From Acidobacteriota bacterium (GTDB taxonomy: Bacteria; Acidobacteriota; Terriglobia; Terriglobales; Acidobacteriaceae): a stretch of 39,426 bases of DNA. The DNA lies in assembly GCA_028872955.1 (NCBI GenBank), contig JAGWNX010000028.1:1-39426 (forward strand), written 5' to 3'. Numbering within the stretch: position 1 is the first letter of the stretch; each line of letters opens with the position of its first letter. Of this stretch, positions 1 through 7,524 are shown piece after piece. Both the position numbers and the translations under genes were made by a program. The notes beneath the pieces were generated by a model. That model was given only the letters and a program-made list of their open reading frames with translations. It was not told the origin of the DNA and did no database searches.

Positions 1-654
1 GGCAATGCGGTCGGCTGGCGGTTCGCGGCTCCGGCGAATGAGAAGAGTGTTGCCATTCTGGTGCCGGAGGCAACGCCAGACCACGTGCGCATCCTGGCCT
101 ACAACCTGACCGACAAGCCTGTGACCGCCAGCATGACCGGCTGGGAGGTGGATCCTGGCACGTGGACTCTGACGCAGGGCACGAGCGCGGATGCCGAGCA
201 CCTGCCGGCGCCGGGCGATGCGCTGCAACAGAGTACGACGCGCAGCCTGCTGTTTGAGCGCAGCCGCAGCACGGAGGTGACCTTTGCCCCGCGTACGACG
301 ACCGTGCTGGAGCTGAAGTTGAGCAAGCCCGGTGTGCCGTACTGGTCGCGGCCAGACCTGGGGATTGGGCCGGATGACATTCGACGCTCTGGCGACAGGC
401 TGAGCGTGACGGTGCACAGCCTGGGCGCGGTCGATGCAGCGGCCTCCAGAGTGGTGCTGCGCGATCAGGCAGGCAAGGTGCTGGCGACGGCGCGCGTGCC
501 AGCGCTGAAGGCTCCGTTGGATCTGTATCCGAAGACGGCGACGGTGAGCCTGCGCCTGCCGCAGCACAGCGAACTGCACGGCCTGAGTGTGAGTGTGGAG
601 GGTGCGGGCAGCGTGCCGGAGATCACGGAGAACAATAACCGCGTCACGTTCTAA
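1..654 (+). CDS. C-terminal part of an exported protein with CARDB-like end domain (5' truncated)
   Basis: The reading frame is open from base 1 to the TAA at 652-654, so only the last 217 residues are visible and the start lies outside the window. The GTG at 61 is an internal codon, because the frame continues upstream with residues that fit the same fold. Two beta-rich modules can be seen: a first one (about residues 1-115) ending in a VTFAPRTTTVLELKL strand, then a second (about 120-217) that ends in SVPEITENNNRVTF. That ending is typical of CARDB-type immunoglobulin-like domains found at the C-termini of secreted proteins. The catalytic part, if any, is missing, so no substrate can be named. 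It ends 18 bp from the convergent stop of the substrate-binding protein gene. Presence of a CDS is certain; the domain name is a motif-based guess. Confidence 0.75.
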   Translation, partial: GNAVGWRFAAPANEKSVAILVPEATPDHVRILAYNLTDKPVTASMTGWEVDPGTWTLTQGTSADAEHLPAPGDALQQSTTRSLLFERSRSTEVTFAPRTTTVLELKLSKPGVPYWSRPDLGIGPDDIRRSGDRLSVTVHSLGAVDAAASRVVLRDQAGKVLATARVPALKAPLDLYPKTATVSLRLPQHSELHGLSVSVEGAGSVPEITENNNRVTF

Positions 655-672
655 TGCGCGGTGGTGTGCGCG

Positions 673-1650
673 CTATGGGCTCAGGAACTGCGTGGTGTAC
701 AGGCTGGCCGGGTCGATCTGTGTATGGGTGACCTTCAGGTCACTGAGCTGCTTGACCATGGCCTGCCAGCGGTCGGCCTGCAACTGGCCCAGGTGGCTGG
801 TGCCGGCCGTGGCGCCGTCGACAAAGTGGCCGTCGCGCAGTGCCTGGTAGCTGTACTGCATCAGCGCGGGGTCCAGCGCCGGGTTCAGCTTTTGAATCAT
901 GGCATGTGCGGGGCCGGAGTCCTGCAGGTAGTCCTGCCAGCCGCGCAGGGAGGCCTGGACGAACTTGCGTACCACCTCAGGATGCTGTTGCGCGTAGGTT
1001 GTGGAGGTGAAGAAGACGCGGTAGGGGTCGTAGCCGGTGTCGCTGATGAGCAGGGTGCGGAAGGGCACGCCGGCCTTCTGGACGTAGAAGGGCTCTGAGG
1101 TAATGAAGATCTGCTGGATGTAGTCGGGGTCTGCCAGGAAGTTTGCGACGCTCAGCGTTGCGGGCTTCTCCTTGACGGTGGTGAGTCCGTAGCGGCCAAC
1201 GATGTACTGGAACCAGGTAGCGCCGGGCATGATGGCGACGGAGTGGCCCGCGAGATCTGGAAAGCTGTGCACGTCGGAGGCGGCGTGGACCATGACGGCC
1301 TGCGGGTCATGCTGCATGGTGGCACCTACGGCGAGCAGCGGTTGACCATTGTCGACGGCCTGGACGATGCGATCGGAGGAGCTCATGCCGAACTCGGCTG
1401 CGCCCACGGAGACCTGCTTCTCTGGCGTGACATACGGGCCGCCGGGCAGAATCTGCACGTCGAGCCCGGCCTGGCGGTAGTAGCCCCGGGTCAGCGCAGT
1501 GTAAAAGCCGCCGTGCTCTGGCTGCGGATACCAGTCGGTCTGCAGCCGCACTACGATGAGCCCGCTGTCACTCTTCTTCCTGCAGCCGGCCAGGGTAAAC
1601 GACAGAGCTGCCACGACGCACCAGGTGAGGACCCGAAGAGTTGTACGCAT
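673..1650 (-). CDS. ABC transporter substrate-binding lipoprotein, NMT1/SsuA-like
   Basis: A 325-residue periplasmic binding protein. The N-terminus is a lipoprotein signal: a basic start, a hydrophobic stretch and the lipobox LAGC with the lipidated Cys at residue 23. The mature part begins VRLQTDWYPQPEHGGFYTAL and continues with YYRQAGLDVQI. This is the hallmark of the NMT1/THI5-like family, which binds thiamine-pyrimidine precursors, riboflavin, sulfonates, nitrate and similar small compounds. It lies 67 bp downstream of the amidase on the same strand. The matching ATPase and permease are encoded at 7512-9103 on the other strand, so one importer is split between two transcription units. 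No Shine-Dalgarno is seen before ATG 1650, but TAGCCT lies 6 nt upstream, so it may have its own leaderless promoter. The ligand is unknown; the neighbours suggest a nitrogen heterocycle, ureide or amide. Confidence 0.88.
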   Translation of the reverse strand: MRTTLRVLTWCVVAALSFTLAGCRKKSDSGLIVVRLQTDWYPQPEHGGFYTALTRGYYRQAGLDVQILPGGPYVTPEKQVSVGAAEFGMSSSDRIVQAVDNGQPLLAVGATMQHDPQAVMVHAASDVHSFPDLAGHSVAIMPGATWFQYIVGRYGLTTVKEKPATLSVANFLADPDYIQQIFITSEPFYVQKAGVPFRTLLISDTGYDPYRVFFTSTTYAQQHPEVVRKFVQASLRGWQDYLQDSGPAHAMIQKLNPALDPALMQYSYQALRDGHFVDGATAGTSHLGQLQADRWQAMVKQLSDLKVTHTQIDPASLYTTQFLSP

Positions 1651-1662
1651 GGCAGCAGGCTA
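1651..1662 (-). promoter_or_regulatory. Possible leaderless -10 element before the substrate-binding protein gene
   Basis: TAGCCT (1662-1657, minus strand) fits TANNNT and is followed by 6 nt and then ATG 1650. No Shine-Dalgarno is visible. I found no convincing -35 box at 16-18 bp. The same arrangement occurs before several genes nearby, which is the main reason to list it. Confidence 0.3.
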
Positions 1663-1717
1663 GCACCGCGAGCGGCTGCAGAAGCAGCTATAACGATTGT
1701 TTATCGAGCAGCGCAGT

Positions 1718-2983
1718 CTACGGTAATGCTTCCAGCTGCGCGGCAAAGGCCAGTAGTTCGGAGTCGCGGCCGCGCGGTGCTACCAGTTGCAGGCCTGCAC
1801 CGTTGGACTGCGGAACCGTGACCGCAGGCATGCCGGCCAGGCTGATGGGCGTGGTGTAGCGCAGGATGCGTTGGCGCGTCTGGCTATGATCTGCGCCTGC
1901 GGGCAGTTGGTGCAGGGGTGCACAGGGCAGTGCGAGAAAGTCGTAGCCTGTGAGCAGAGCATCCATCTGGCTGCGGAAGGCAGCGTGGCGCAGCCGCAGC
2001 GCGGCAACCGTGTCGGCACGGAGCGACTCGCCCCAGGCGAGGCGGTCTGCAATGGCAGGCTCAAAGACAGTGAAGTCCGCACGGCTGGCCAGGTGCTGCC
2101 GTTGCAGCGCTGCAGCCTCATGCGCTTGAATGGCGGCGAAGATCTCCAACGCGTCGTGCCAGAACGTTGGCGCGATGGGTTGCAGTGTGGCTCCGGCGCG
2201 CAGCAGCTGCTCGCGGGCAGCGGCATGGCCGGTGCGCACGACGGAGTCGGCGTCTTGCAGCAGGGCGCCGTCGACGAAGGCGATGTGCGGGGTGCGACTC
2301 CACCGCTCTGGCGGACGAATGCCGAGCAGGGCTGCGGCCAGGGCAGGGCCGTCGCGCAGATCGCGAAAGAGCAGGCCCAGAGTGTCAAAGGTGGGAGCGA
2401 GATGTCCGGCGCCAAGCCAGGAGCCCACGCCAACCGTGCTGCGGTAGCCTGCCAGGCCGCACAGCGCGGCGGGCACACGTATGGAGCCGCCGGTATCGGT
2501 GCCGATGGCGACGAGCGCGCTGCCCTGTTGCACGCTGGCTGCGGCGCCGCTGGAGGAGCCACCGGTGAGCCGCGTGGGGTCCTCGGGCTGCAGGCAGTCG
2601 CCAAAGTCGCGGCTCTCGCCGGTGATGCCGTAGGCGAGCTGGTGCAGGTGCGTCTTGCCCATCAGGGTGGCACCGCTCCGTCGGATCTGCTGCATCATCC
2701 AGGAGTCGCTGGTTGCGGGGGTGTCGTGCTCCAGGTAGAAGCGCGCGCCGCAGCTGGTGGGGAGTCCCGCAACGTCGAAGCAATCCTTGAGGGAGATGGG
2801 GATGCCGAACAGCGGTGCTGCGGTGTGGCTGCTTACCTGCGGCTGGACGAGCGTGAGGTACGCGTTGCGCGAGGCGTTGTCGTTTCGTCGTGCGGCTGCC
2901 TCACTGGCTACGCGAAGCGCCGTGGCGGGGTCTGCCTTGAGTAGGCCGGAGAGGAGCTGGAGAGGGGACGCCGGCTTTTGCAT
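1718..2983 (-). CDS. Amidase-signature hydrolase, AtzE/HpxY-like
   Basis: A 421-residue enzyme of the amidase signature (AS) family, which hydrolyses C-N amide bonds with a Ser-cisSer-Lys triad. The triad is intact: Lys66 in GIPISLKDCFD, the cis-Ser in GGSSSG (about 143-145) and nucleophile Ser167 in GTDTGGSIRVPAAL. The length matches a single AS domain, so the C-terminal extension of allophanate hydrolase (AtzF) is absent. The overall pattern, including RQRILRYTTPISLAGMP near the end, resembles the AtzE/HpxY group (1-carboxybiuret or oxalurate-type amidohydrolases). An AtzH/HpxZ-like protein is encoded at 9967-10353, supporting that reading. The small AtzG/HpxX partner is not seen in the window. 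It is the first gene of a leftward unit with the binding protein and is divergent from the deaminase operon. Probably cytoplasmic, as no signal peptide is seen. AS family is sure; the substrate is inferred. Confidence 0.9.
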   Translation of the reverse strand: MQKPASPLQLLSGLLKADPATALRVASEAAARRNDNASRNAYLTLVQPQVSSHTAAPLFGIPISLKDCFDVAGLPTSCGARFYLEHDTPATSDSWMMQQIRRSGATLMGKTHLHQLAYGITGESRDFGDCLQPEDPTRLTGGSSSGAAASVQQGSALVAIGTDTGGSIRVPAALCGLAGYRSTVGVGSWLGAGHLAPTFDTLGLLFRDLRDGPALAAALLGIRPPERWSRTPHIAFVDGALLQDADSVVRTGHAAAREQLLRAGATLQPIAPTFWHDALEIFAAIQAHEAAALQRQHLASRADFTVFEPAIADRLAWGESLRADTVAALRLRHAAFRSQMDALLTGYDFLALPCAPLHQLPAGADHSQTRQRILRYTTPISLAGMPAVTVPQSNGAGLQLVAPRGRDSELLAFAAQLEALP

Positions 2984-2995
2984 GCCTGCATTCTA
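2984..2995 (-). promoter_or_regulatory. Possible leaderless -10 element of the amidase gene
   Basis: TAGAAT (2995-2990 on the minus strand; 5 of 6 matches to TATAAT) is followed by 6 nt and then ATG 2983, which would put the transcript start at the A of the start codon. There is no Shine-Dalgarno before this ATG. A weak -35 (TTGATC) lies 19 bp upstream, longer than ideal. Confidence 0.4.
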
Positions 2996-3046
2996 CGTGC
3001 CGGGTGTGTGCGTAGATCAAAACGCCATGGCGGTAGCAAACTTCTC

Positions 3047-3081
3047 TTTAGCGCAGCGGCAGCTCCGTGGTATGTTGCGAC
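3047..3081 (+). promoter_or_regulatory. Possible leaderless promoter of the deaminase operon
   Basis: TATGTT (3071-3076) lies 5 nt before ATG 3082, with a weak -35 (TTTAGC, 3047-3052) 18 bp upstream. The region before the ATG has no Shine-Dalgarno. Together with the element on the opposite strand at 2984-2995 this gives a 98-bp divergent regulatory region (2984-3081). Confidence 0.35.
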
Positions 3082-3642
3082 ATGGGATACAACTCAGCGC
3101 GTGGCCGCGATCAAGCGGCCCAGGATGCCATTTGGATGGCAGAGGTGGTGCGCTTCACAGCGAAGTCGCTGAAGACTGAGCGCCCCGTTCCGTTTGGTGC
3201 CATCGTTGTTCACACCCGAACCGGAGACGTGCTGCAGCGCGGCCTGAATGCTGTGGCTCGAGAGAGCGATCCCAGCTCGCATGCGGAGGTGAGAACCGTC
3301 CGACTGGCGTGCCGCAAGCTCAAATCTCCTTCGCTCAAGGGCTACACGCTGTACTCCACCTGCGAGCCCTGCCCCATGTGCATGGCGAACCTGCTGTGGG
3401 CGGGCATCGATCGCGTCGTGTACGGGGCGACGATTGCTGACGCCGCCAAACACTGCCGACAGATCTACATCCCCGCCGCAGAGGTAGCTGAACGCAGCGA
3501 CATGACCTGTGAGGTGGTGGGGCCGGTGGAGCGCGACCTGGCGTATCAGACCCTGTTTACCCATCCCAGGATGTTGGCGGCCTTTCGCCAGTGGACGTCG
3601 CGGCGAACAGGCAAGCGCAGCAGCAAGGCAGGTGTCGCATGA
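3082..3642 (+). CDS. Cytidine/deoxycytidylate-type zinc deaminase (nucleoside or nucleobase deaminase)
   Basis: A 186-residue member of the CMP/dCMP deaminase fold. The zinc site and catalytic Glu are present: His67-Ala-Glu69 in SSHAEV, and the second motif PCPMC with Cys97 and Cys100. Spacing and the CEPCPMCMANLLWAGI context match the guanine deaminase/cytosine deaminase/tRNA-type branch, which removes an exocyclic amino group from a base-like ring and releases ammonia. ATG 3082 was chosen over an upstream GTG at 3067 because the protein starts close to the domain and a TATGTT box sits 5 nt before it. First gene of the rightward operon; its stop overlaps the next start (ATGA at 3639-3642), so translation is probably coupled. 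The C-terminal basic tail (after about 170) is not conserved-looking. In this setting it probably deaminates the imported compound or an intermediate; the exact substrate cannot be read from the sequence. Confidence 0.88.
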   Translation: MGYNSARGRDQAAQDAIWMAEVVRFTAKSLKTERPVPFGAIVVHTRTGDVLQRGLNAVARESDPSSHAEVRTVRLACRKLKSPSLKGYTLYSTCEPCPMCMANLLWAGIDRVVYGATIADAAKHCRQIYIPAAEVAERSDMTCEVVGPVERDLAYQTLFTHPRMLAAFRQWTSRRTGKRSSKAGVA

Positions 3643-5012
3643 CCGAGAGGGCAACGTTGCTGGCAGAGAAGCTGACTGCGGTGCTGGGGGATTCAGGGCG
3701 CGTGCTTACGAGCCCTGCGACAGTGGCCAGGCTCTCGCGGGACTTTTACTGGTACTCGCCGGTGTTGAAGCGCGAGCTGGAGACCAAGGTTGGTGATGTG
3801 GTGGTGCAACCTGTCTCTGTGGAAGAGGTGCGGGCGACGCTGCAGCTGTGCTACCAGCTGCAGGTGCCGGTGACCGTGCGCGGTGCGGGTACGGGCAACT
3901 ACGGACAAGCGATTCCCCTGGCTGGTGGAGTGGTGCTGGACCTGGCGTTGATGGACAGGATTGAGGCCATCACCCCGGAGGGCGTGGCGGTGTGCCAGCC
4001 GGGTGTGCGGCTGGGCGCGCTGGAGAATGAGGCACGCACCCAGGGCTGGGAGTTGCGCTGCTATCCATCGACGGTTGCCAAGGCATCGGTGGGCGGCTTT
4101 CTGGGTGGCGGCTCGGGTGGCATTGGCTCAGTGGCGCACGGCGGACTGCGTGACTTCAACACAGTGCGCGCGCTGGAGGTGGTGACGATGGAGCCGGAGC
4201 CGCGCGTGGTGCGGCATGAGGGCGAGGCTGTTCACGAGATTCTGCACGCATGGGGCAGCAACGGCATTATCACCCGCATCTGGCTGGCGCTGGTGCCAGC
4301 GGTGGAGTGGGCGCAATGCGTGGTGGCGTTCCCGAGCTTCGCAGCCGCCTTCGACTTCAGCGAGTCCATCGCTACCGACGAGCACTGGCAGAAGCGACTG
4401 GTGACGACGTTTGAGGCGCCGATCGCCTCGTACTTCCAGCCGATTCGCACCTACGTGGCTGCGAACGAGTCGAATATCTTTTTTCTGATCGCTCACGCTC
4501 AGCTGGATGCGCTACGAAGTGCGGCAGAGGCTGTTGGCGGCCACGTGGTGTATGGCGCAGCGTACGCCGGGCTGCGGGCCACGCCGCTGCTCTCCGACTA
4601 CACGTGGAATCACACCACGCTCTGGGCCATCAAGCACGATGCCAGCTGGACCTATCTGCAGTGCGGCTTTGACCCGGCGACCGTGCGTGAGCAGTTTGCC
4701 CGCCTGAAGGCGCGCTATGGCGAGGACTTTCTGCTCCACATCGAGTTTATGAAGAGTGGCAGCGGCGTGGTGATTCCGGGGGCGATTCCGCTGGTGCGGT
4801 TTACGACGGAGGAGCGGCTGAACGAGATGATTGACTTCTGCCGGTCGATTGGCGTGAGCGTGGCTAATCCGCACGTGAACAATGTGGAGGGCGGCGGGCG
4901 GTATCGGCAGGATCATGTGCAGTTCCTGGCCAAGCGGAGGTATGACCCGCGCAATCTGCTGAACCCGGGCAAGATGATCAGCTATCAGCCGGAGGAGGGA
5001 AGCGTGGCATGA
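3639..5012 (+). CDS. FAD-linked oxidase (VAO/PCMH flavoprotein family)
   Basis: A 457-residue protein with an N-terminal PCMH-type FAD-binding domain. The pyrophosphate-binding loop is visible as RGAGTGNYGQAIPLAGG (81-97), followed by the second glycine-rich segment VGGFLGGGSGGIGSVAHGGLRD (about 151-172). The C-terminus carries YDPRNLLNPGKM, the usual end of the FAD-oxidase C-terminal cap in glycolate oxidase subunit D/D-lactate dehydrogenase relatives. Such enzymes oxidise an alcohol, amine or hydroxy acid, reducing FAD. The start ATG 3639 overlaps the deaminase stop by 4 nt, and its own stop overlaps the creatininase start by 4 nt, so the three are translationally coupled. No signal peptide is seen, so it is probably cytoplasmic. 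Its substrate is unknown; the neighbours suggest a nitrogen heterocycle or a hydroxylated breakdown product. Confidence 0.88.
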   Translation: MTERATLLAEKLTAVLGDSGRVLTSPATVARLSRDFYWYSPVLKRELETKVGDVVVQPVSVEEVRATLQLCYQLQVPVTVRGAGTGNYGQAIPLAGGVVLDLALMDRIEAITPEGVAVCQPGVRLGALENEARTQGWELRCYPSTVAKASVGGFLGGGSGGIGSVAHGGLRDFNTVRALEVVTMEPEPRVVRHEGEAVHEILHAWGSNGIITRIWLALVPAVEWAQCVVAFPSFAAAFDFSESIATDEHWQKRLVTTFEAPIASYFQPIRTYVAANESNIFFLIAHAQLDALRSAAEAVGGHVVYGAAYAGLRATPLLSDYTWNHTTLWAIKHDASWTYLQCGFDPATVREQFARLKARYGEDFLLHIEFMKSGSGVVIPGAIPLVRFTTEERLNEMIDFCRSIGVSVANPHVNNVEGGGRYRQDHVQFLAKRRYDPRNLLNPGKMISYQPEEGSVA

Positions 5013-5803
5013 AGACCTGGATCCCTGATGCACGACAGTTTGCGTACCTGACCTGGAAGCAGGTGGAGGCGCTACCGAAGGACGAGACGCTGCTGGTGCT
5101 GCCGACGGCAGCGATTGAACAGCACGGCCATCATCTGCCGCTGGCGACGGACACGCTGCTGAACAACCTGGTGCTGGGCCACGCCTTCGCGCACCTGGCG
5201 CCGGAGTTGCCGATCTATGCCCTGCCACCGGTCTGTTATGGCAAGAGCAACGAGCATATCGGTTTTCCGGGCACGCTCTCGGTCTCTGCAGCCACGATGA
5301 TGGCCGTGCTACGTGATCTTGGCGCGAGCCTTGCAGCGTCTGGCTTCAAAAAGGTGGTGCTGTTCAACTCTCACGGCGGCAACACCTCCGTTGTGGATGT
5401 GATGTGTCGTGATCTGCGGGCAGAGTTTGGCCTGCGCACGTTCTATCTGTCGGGCATGGGTGGCGCCAAGCTGACGGGGTTGCATGCGCAGGAGCGCGCC
5501 TACGGGTTTCACGCGGGAGAGGTGGAGACGGCGCTGCTGCTGCACGGCACGCCCGAGCTGGTGCACACCGAGCAGTACACCAGCAACTACATTGCGCAGG
5601 TGAACTCGCCCGACGTGCTGCTGCCAGAGAACGGCCCTGCGACGTTTGCGTGGCTGACGCGCGATATTGCACCGAGCGGGGTGATGGGCGACCCACGGCC
5701 GGCCACGGCCGAGAACGGCGCCCTGTGGTTGCAGGCCGCCGCAGAGAAAGTGGCCGCGGCGCTGCTGGCGATGTATTCCTACACGAACAGGTTTCAGCCC
5801 TGA
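5009..5803 (+). CDS. Creatininase-family amidohydrolase
   Basis: A 264-residue, full-length member of the creatininase (creatinine amidohydrolase) family, metal-dependent enzymes that open cyclic amides. Family members also include FAPy deformylase (ArfB) and mycofactocin MftE. The expected metal-binding residues are present: Glu37 and His39 in AIEQHGHHLPLATDT, Asp48 in the same segment, His122 in NSHGGN and Glu171 in HAGEVETA. Coupled at both ends: ATG 5009 overlaps the oxidase stop (ATGA), and its TGA shares a base with the next ATG (TGATG at 5801-5805). Next to a deaminase, an amidase and a formamidase it probably opens a lactam, hydantoin or formamido-pyrimidine-like ring. Whether creatinine itself is the substrate cannot be told. 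The family call is firm. Confidence 0.92.
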   Translation: MKTWIPDARQFAYLTWKQVEALPKDETLLVLPTAAIEQHGHHLPLATDTLLNNLVLGHAFAHLAPELPIYALPPVCYGKSNEHIGFPGTLSVSAATMMAVLRDLGASLAASGFKKVVLFNSHGGNTSVVDVMCRDLRAEFGLRTFYLSGMGGAKLTGLHAQERAYGFHAGEVETALLLHGTPELVHTEQYTSNYIAQVNSPDVLLPENGPATFAWLTRDIAPSGVMGDPRPATAENGALWLQAAAEKVAAALLAMYSYTNRFQP

Positions 5804-7524
5804 TGAAGCGAGCGCGAGTGGAGTGCGGCGATGGCGTGACGGTGGAGCGCGGTGTGGCGTGCCGCATGTCTGACGGCTGCACGCTCTACTCTGACCACTA
5901 CTACCCGCCCCCGCACTTTACCCAGCCGCAGCCAGTCTTGCTGATGCGCCAGCCCTATGGGCGAGATATCGCCTCCACGGTCGTGTATGCGCATCCGGCG
6001 TGGTTTGCCGGCCAGGGCTACAACGTGGTGATCCAGGATGTGCGTGGGCGGGGCGACTCTGAGGGCGACTTCTATCCGTTTCGGCACGAGCAGCAGGATG
6101 GCGCGGAGACGATTGCGTGGCTGCTGACGCGTCCGGAGTGCAACGGCAGCGTGGGCATGTATGGGTTTTCGTATCAAGGAATGACACAATTTCTGGCAGC
6201 GGCTGCGCAGCCGCCGGGGTTGCGATGCATTGCGCCGGCGATGGCTGCGGCAGACCTGTGGGCGGGCTGGTTCTACCATCAGGGAGCGTTGCGGCTGGCA
6301 ACCACGCTTGGCTGGGGCATCCAGATGCTGCGTGCCGATGCGCGACGTCTGCAACTGGATGAGGCACATACTCAGCTGGAGGCCGCGTGGCAGAGCGTCC
6401 GCACGCAGCCGCAGGCCGCGCCCTATGGGGCGATTGCCGCCCTCAGCGATGCTCGCCTGCCCACGTATCTGCATGACTGGATGAGCCACGCGGAGCCGGG
6501 TGAGTACTGGGCGCAGCTCGACATCAGCACGCAGCTGGATCGCATTCAGGTGCCGGCACTGCACGTGGCGGGCTGGTATGACTTTTATCTGCAAGGCACC
6601 TGGGATGGCTTTCATGCGTTGTGCAAGCAGGCGGCAACCCAGGAGGCCCGCGAGCACCAGTATCTGCTTGCGGGGCCGTGGGTCCACATCCCCTGGGCGC
6701 AACGGGTAGGCGATGCCGACCTGGGCGCAGAGGCTGCCTATGACACGGATCGGCTGCTGCTGCGGTGGTTCAATCACTGGTTGAAGGGGTCTGGAGAGTT
6801 TGTCGGGGAGCCGCGCATACGGCACTTTGCGCTGGGTGCTACTACGGGAGCATCGCGCTGGTGCTGCACCACGCAACTGAAGCCGCAGGGAACGCACACT
6901 CTCTACCTGGCGAGCGACGGCCGCGCCAACTCTGCCAAGGGCGATGGAAGGCTTGAAGAGGCACCGCAGGCGACGGCTGCCGCGGATCACTTTGTCTACG
7001 ATCCGGAGGTGCCGGTGCTGGCCCCGGGTGGCATCCAGGCGCTGAGCGGACCGTTTGATCAGAGTGGAATCGAACAAGGGAACAACGTGCTGGTGTACAC
7101 CACGCCGACGCTGCAGTCGTCGCTTCATGTGTTTGGTGCGCCGCGGGTGACGCTGCATGCGGCCACCTCAGCCCCGGCGGCAGACCTGACCGCAAAGCTG
7201 GTGCGTGTGACGCCGCAGGGCCGTGCGGAGTTTGTGTGCGTTGGCATTGCGCGGTCCTCGCTCCTCTTCCGAGAGGCCGAGTACACCGCAGACCGTGTGC
7301 ATGCGTGGACGTTTGCGTTGGAGCCAACCTCCTGCCGCTTCGCTGCTGGCGACTGCATCCGACTGGAGATTGCTGGGAGCGCCTTTCCGCTCTATGACCG
7401 CAACCCGTCGAGCAATGTGCCGGCGCGCGAGGCCAGCCCCTGGAACTGGGCGCGCTCGACCCACACGGTTCGGCATGATGCACACCATCCCTCAAAGCTA
7501 GAGTTGCCCCTATGCCCGGAGTAG
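5803..7524 (+). CDS. CocE/NonD-type serine hydrolase (peptidase S15 family)
   Basis: A 573-residue alpha/beta-hydrolase of the X-Pro dipeptidyl-peptidase/cocaine esterase family. The catalytic triad is readable: nucleophile Ser123 in GFSYQG, Asp260 in GWYDFYLQG and His295 in GPWVHIPW. The C-terminal third (about 370-570) is the jelly-roll domain typical of CocE, ending in PLYDRNPSS. Family members cleave esters, acyl-amide bonds or proline peptides. No signal peptide is seen, so it probably acts in the cytoplasm on the imported compound. The start at ATG 5803 is fixed by the TGATG overlap with the creatininase; an open frame extends further upstream but lies inside that gene. Its end overlaps the ABC ATPase start by 13 nt. 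Hydrolase family sure; substrate unknown. Confidence 0.88.
   Translation: MKRARVECGDGVTVERGVACRMSDGCTLYSDHYYPPPHFTQPQPVLLMRQPYGRDIASTVVYAHPAWFAGQGYNVVIQDVRGRGDSEGDFYPFRHEQQDGAETIAWLLTRPECNGSVGMYGFSYQGMTQFLAAAAQPPGLRCIAPAMAAADLWAGWFYHQGALRLATTLGWGIQMLRADARRLQLDEAHTQLEAAWQSVRTQPQAAPYGAIAALSDARLPTYLHDWMSHAEPGEYWAQLDISTQLDRIQVPALHVAGWYDFYLQGTWDGFHALCKQAATQEAREHQYLLAGPWVHIPWAQRVGDADLGAEAAYDTDRLLLRWFNHWLKGSGEFVGEPRIRHFALGATTGASRWCCTTQLKPQGTHTLYLASDGRANSAKGDGRLEEAPQATAAADHFVYDPEVPVLAPGGIQALSGPFDQSGIEQGNNVLVYTTPTLQSSLHVFGAPRVTLHAATSAPAADLTAKLVRVTPQGRAEFVCVGIARSSLLFREAEYTADRVHAWTFALEPTSCRFAAGDCIRLEIAGSAFPLYDRNPSSNVPAREASPWNWARSTHTVRHDAHHPSKLELPLCPE

Noticed and set aside
1787-2944. A 385-codon plus-strand frame opposite the amidase gene
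   Set aside because: The amidase on the other strand has an intact catalytic triad; this frame has a low-complexity Gly/Ala/Arg composition and no motif.
1718-2983. Amidase as allophanate hydrolase (AtzF/DUR1,2-type)
   Set aside because: The C-terminal allophanate hydrolase domain is missing and no urea carboxylase gene is nearby.
5794-7158. A 454-codon minus-strand frame opposite the CocE-type gene
   Set aside because: Arg/Gln/His-rich shadow; the opposite strand has a clear Ser-Asp-His triad.
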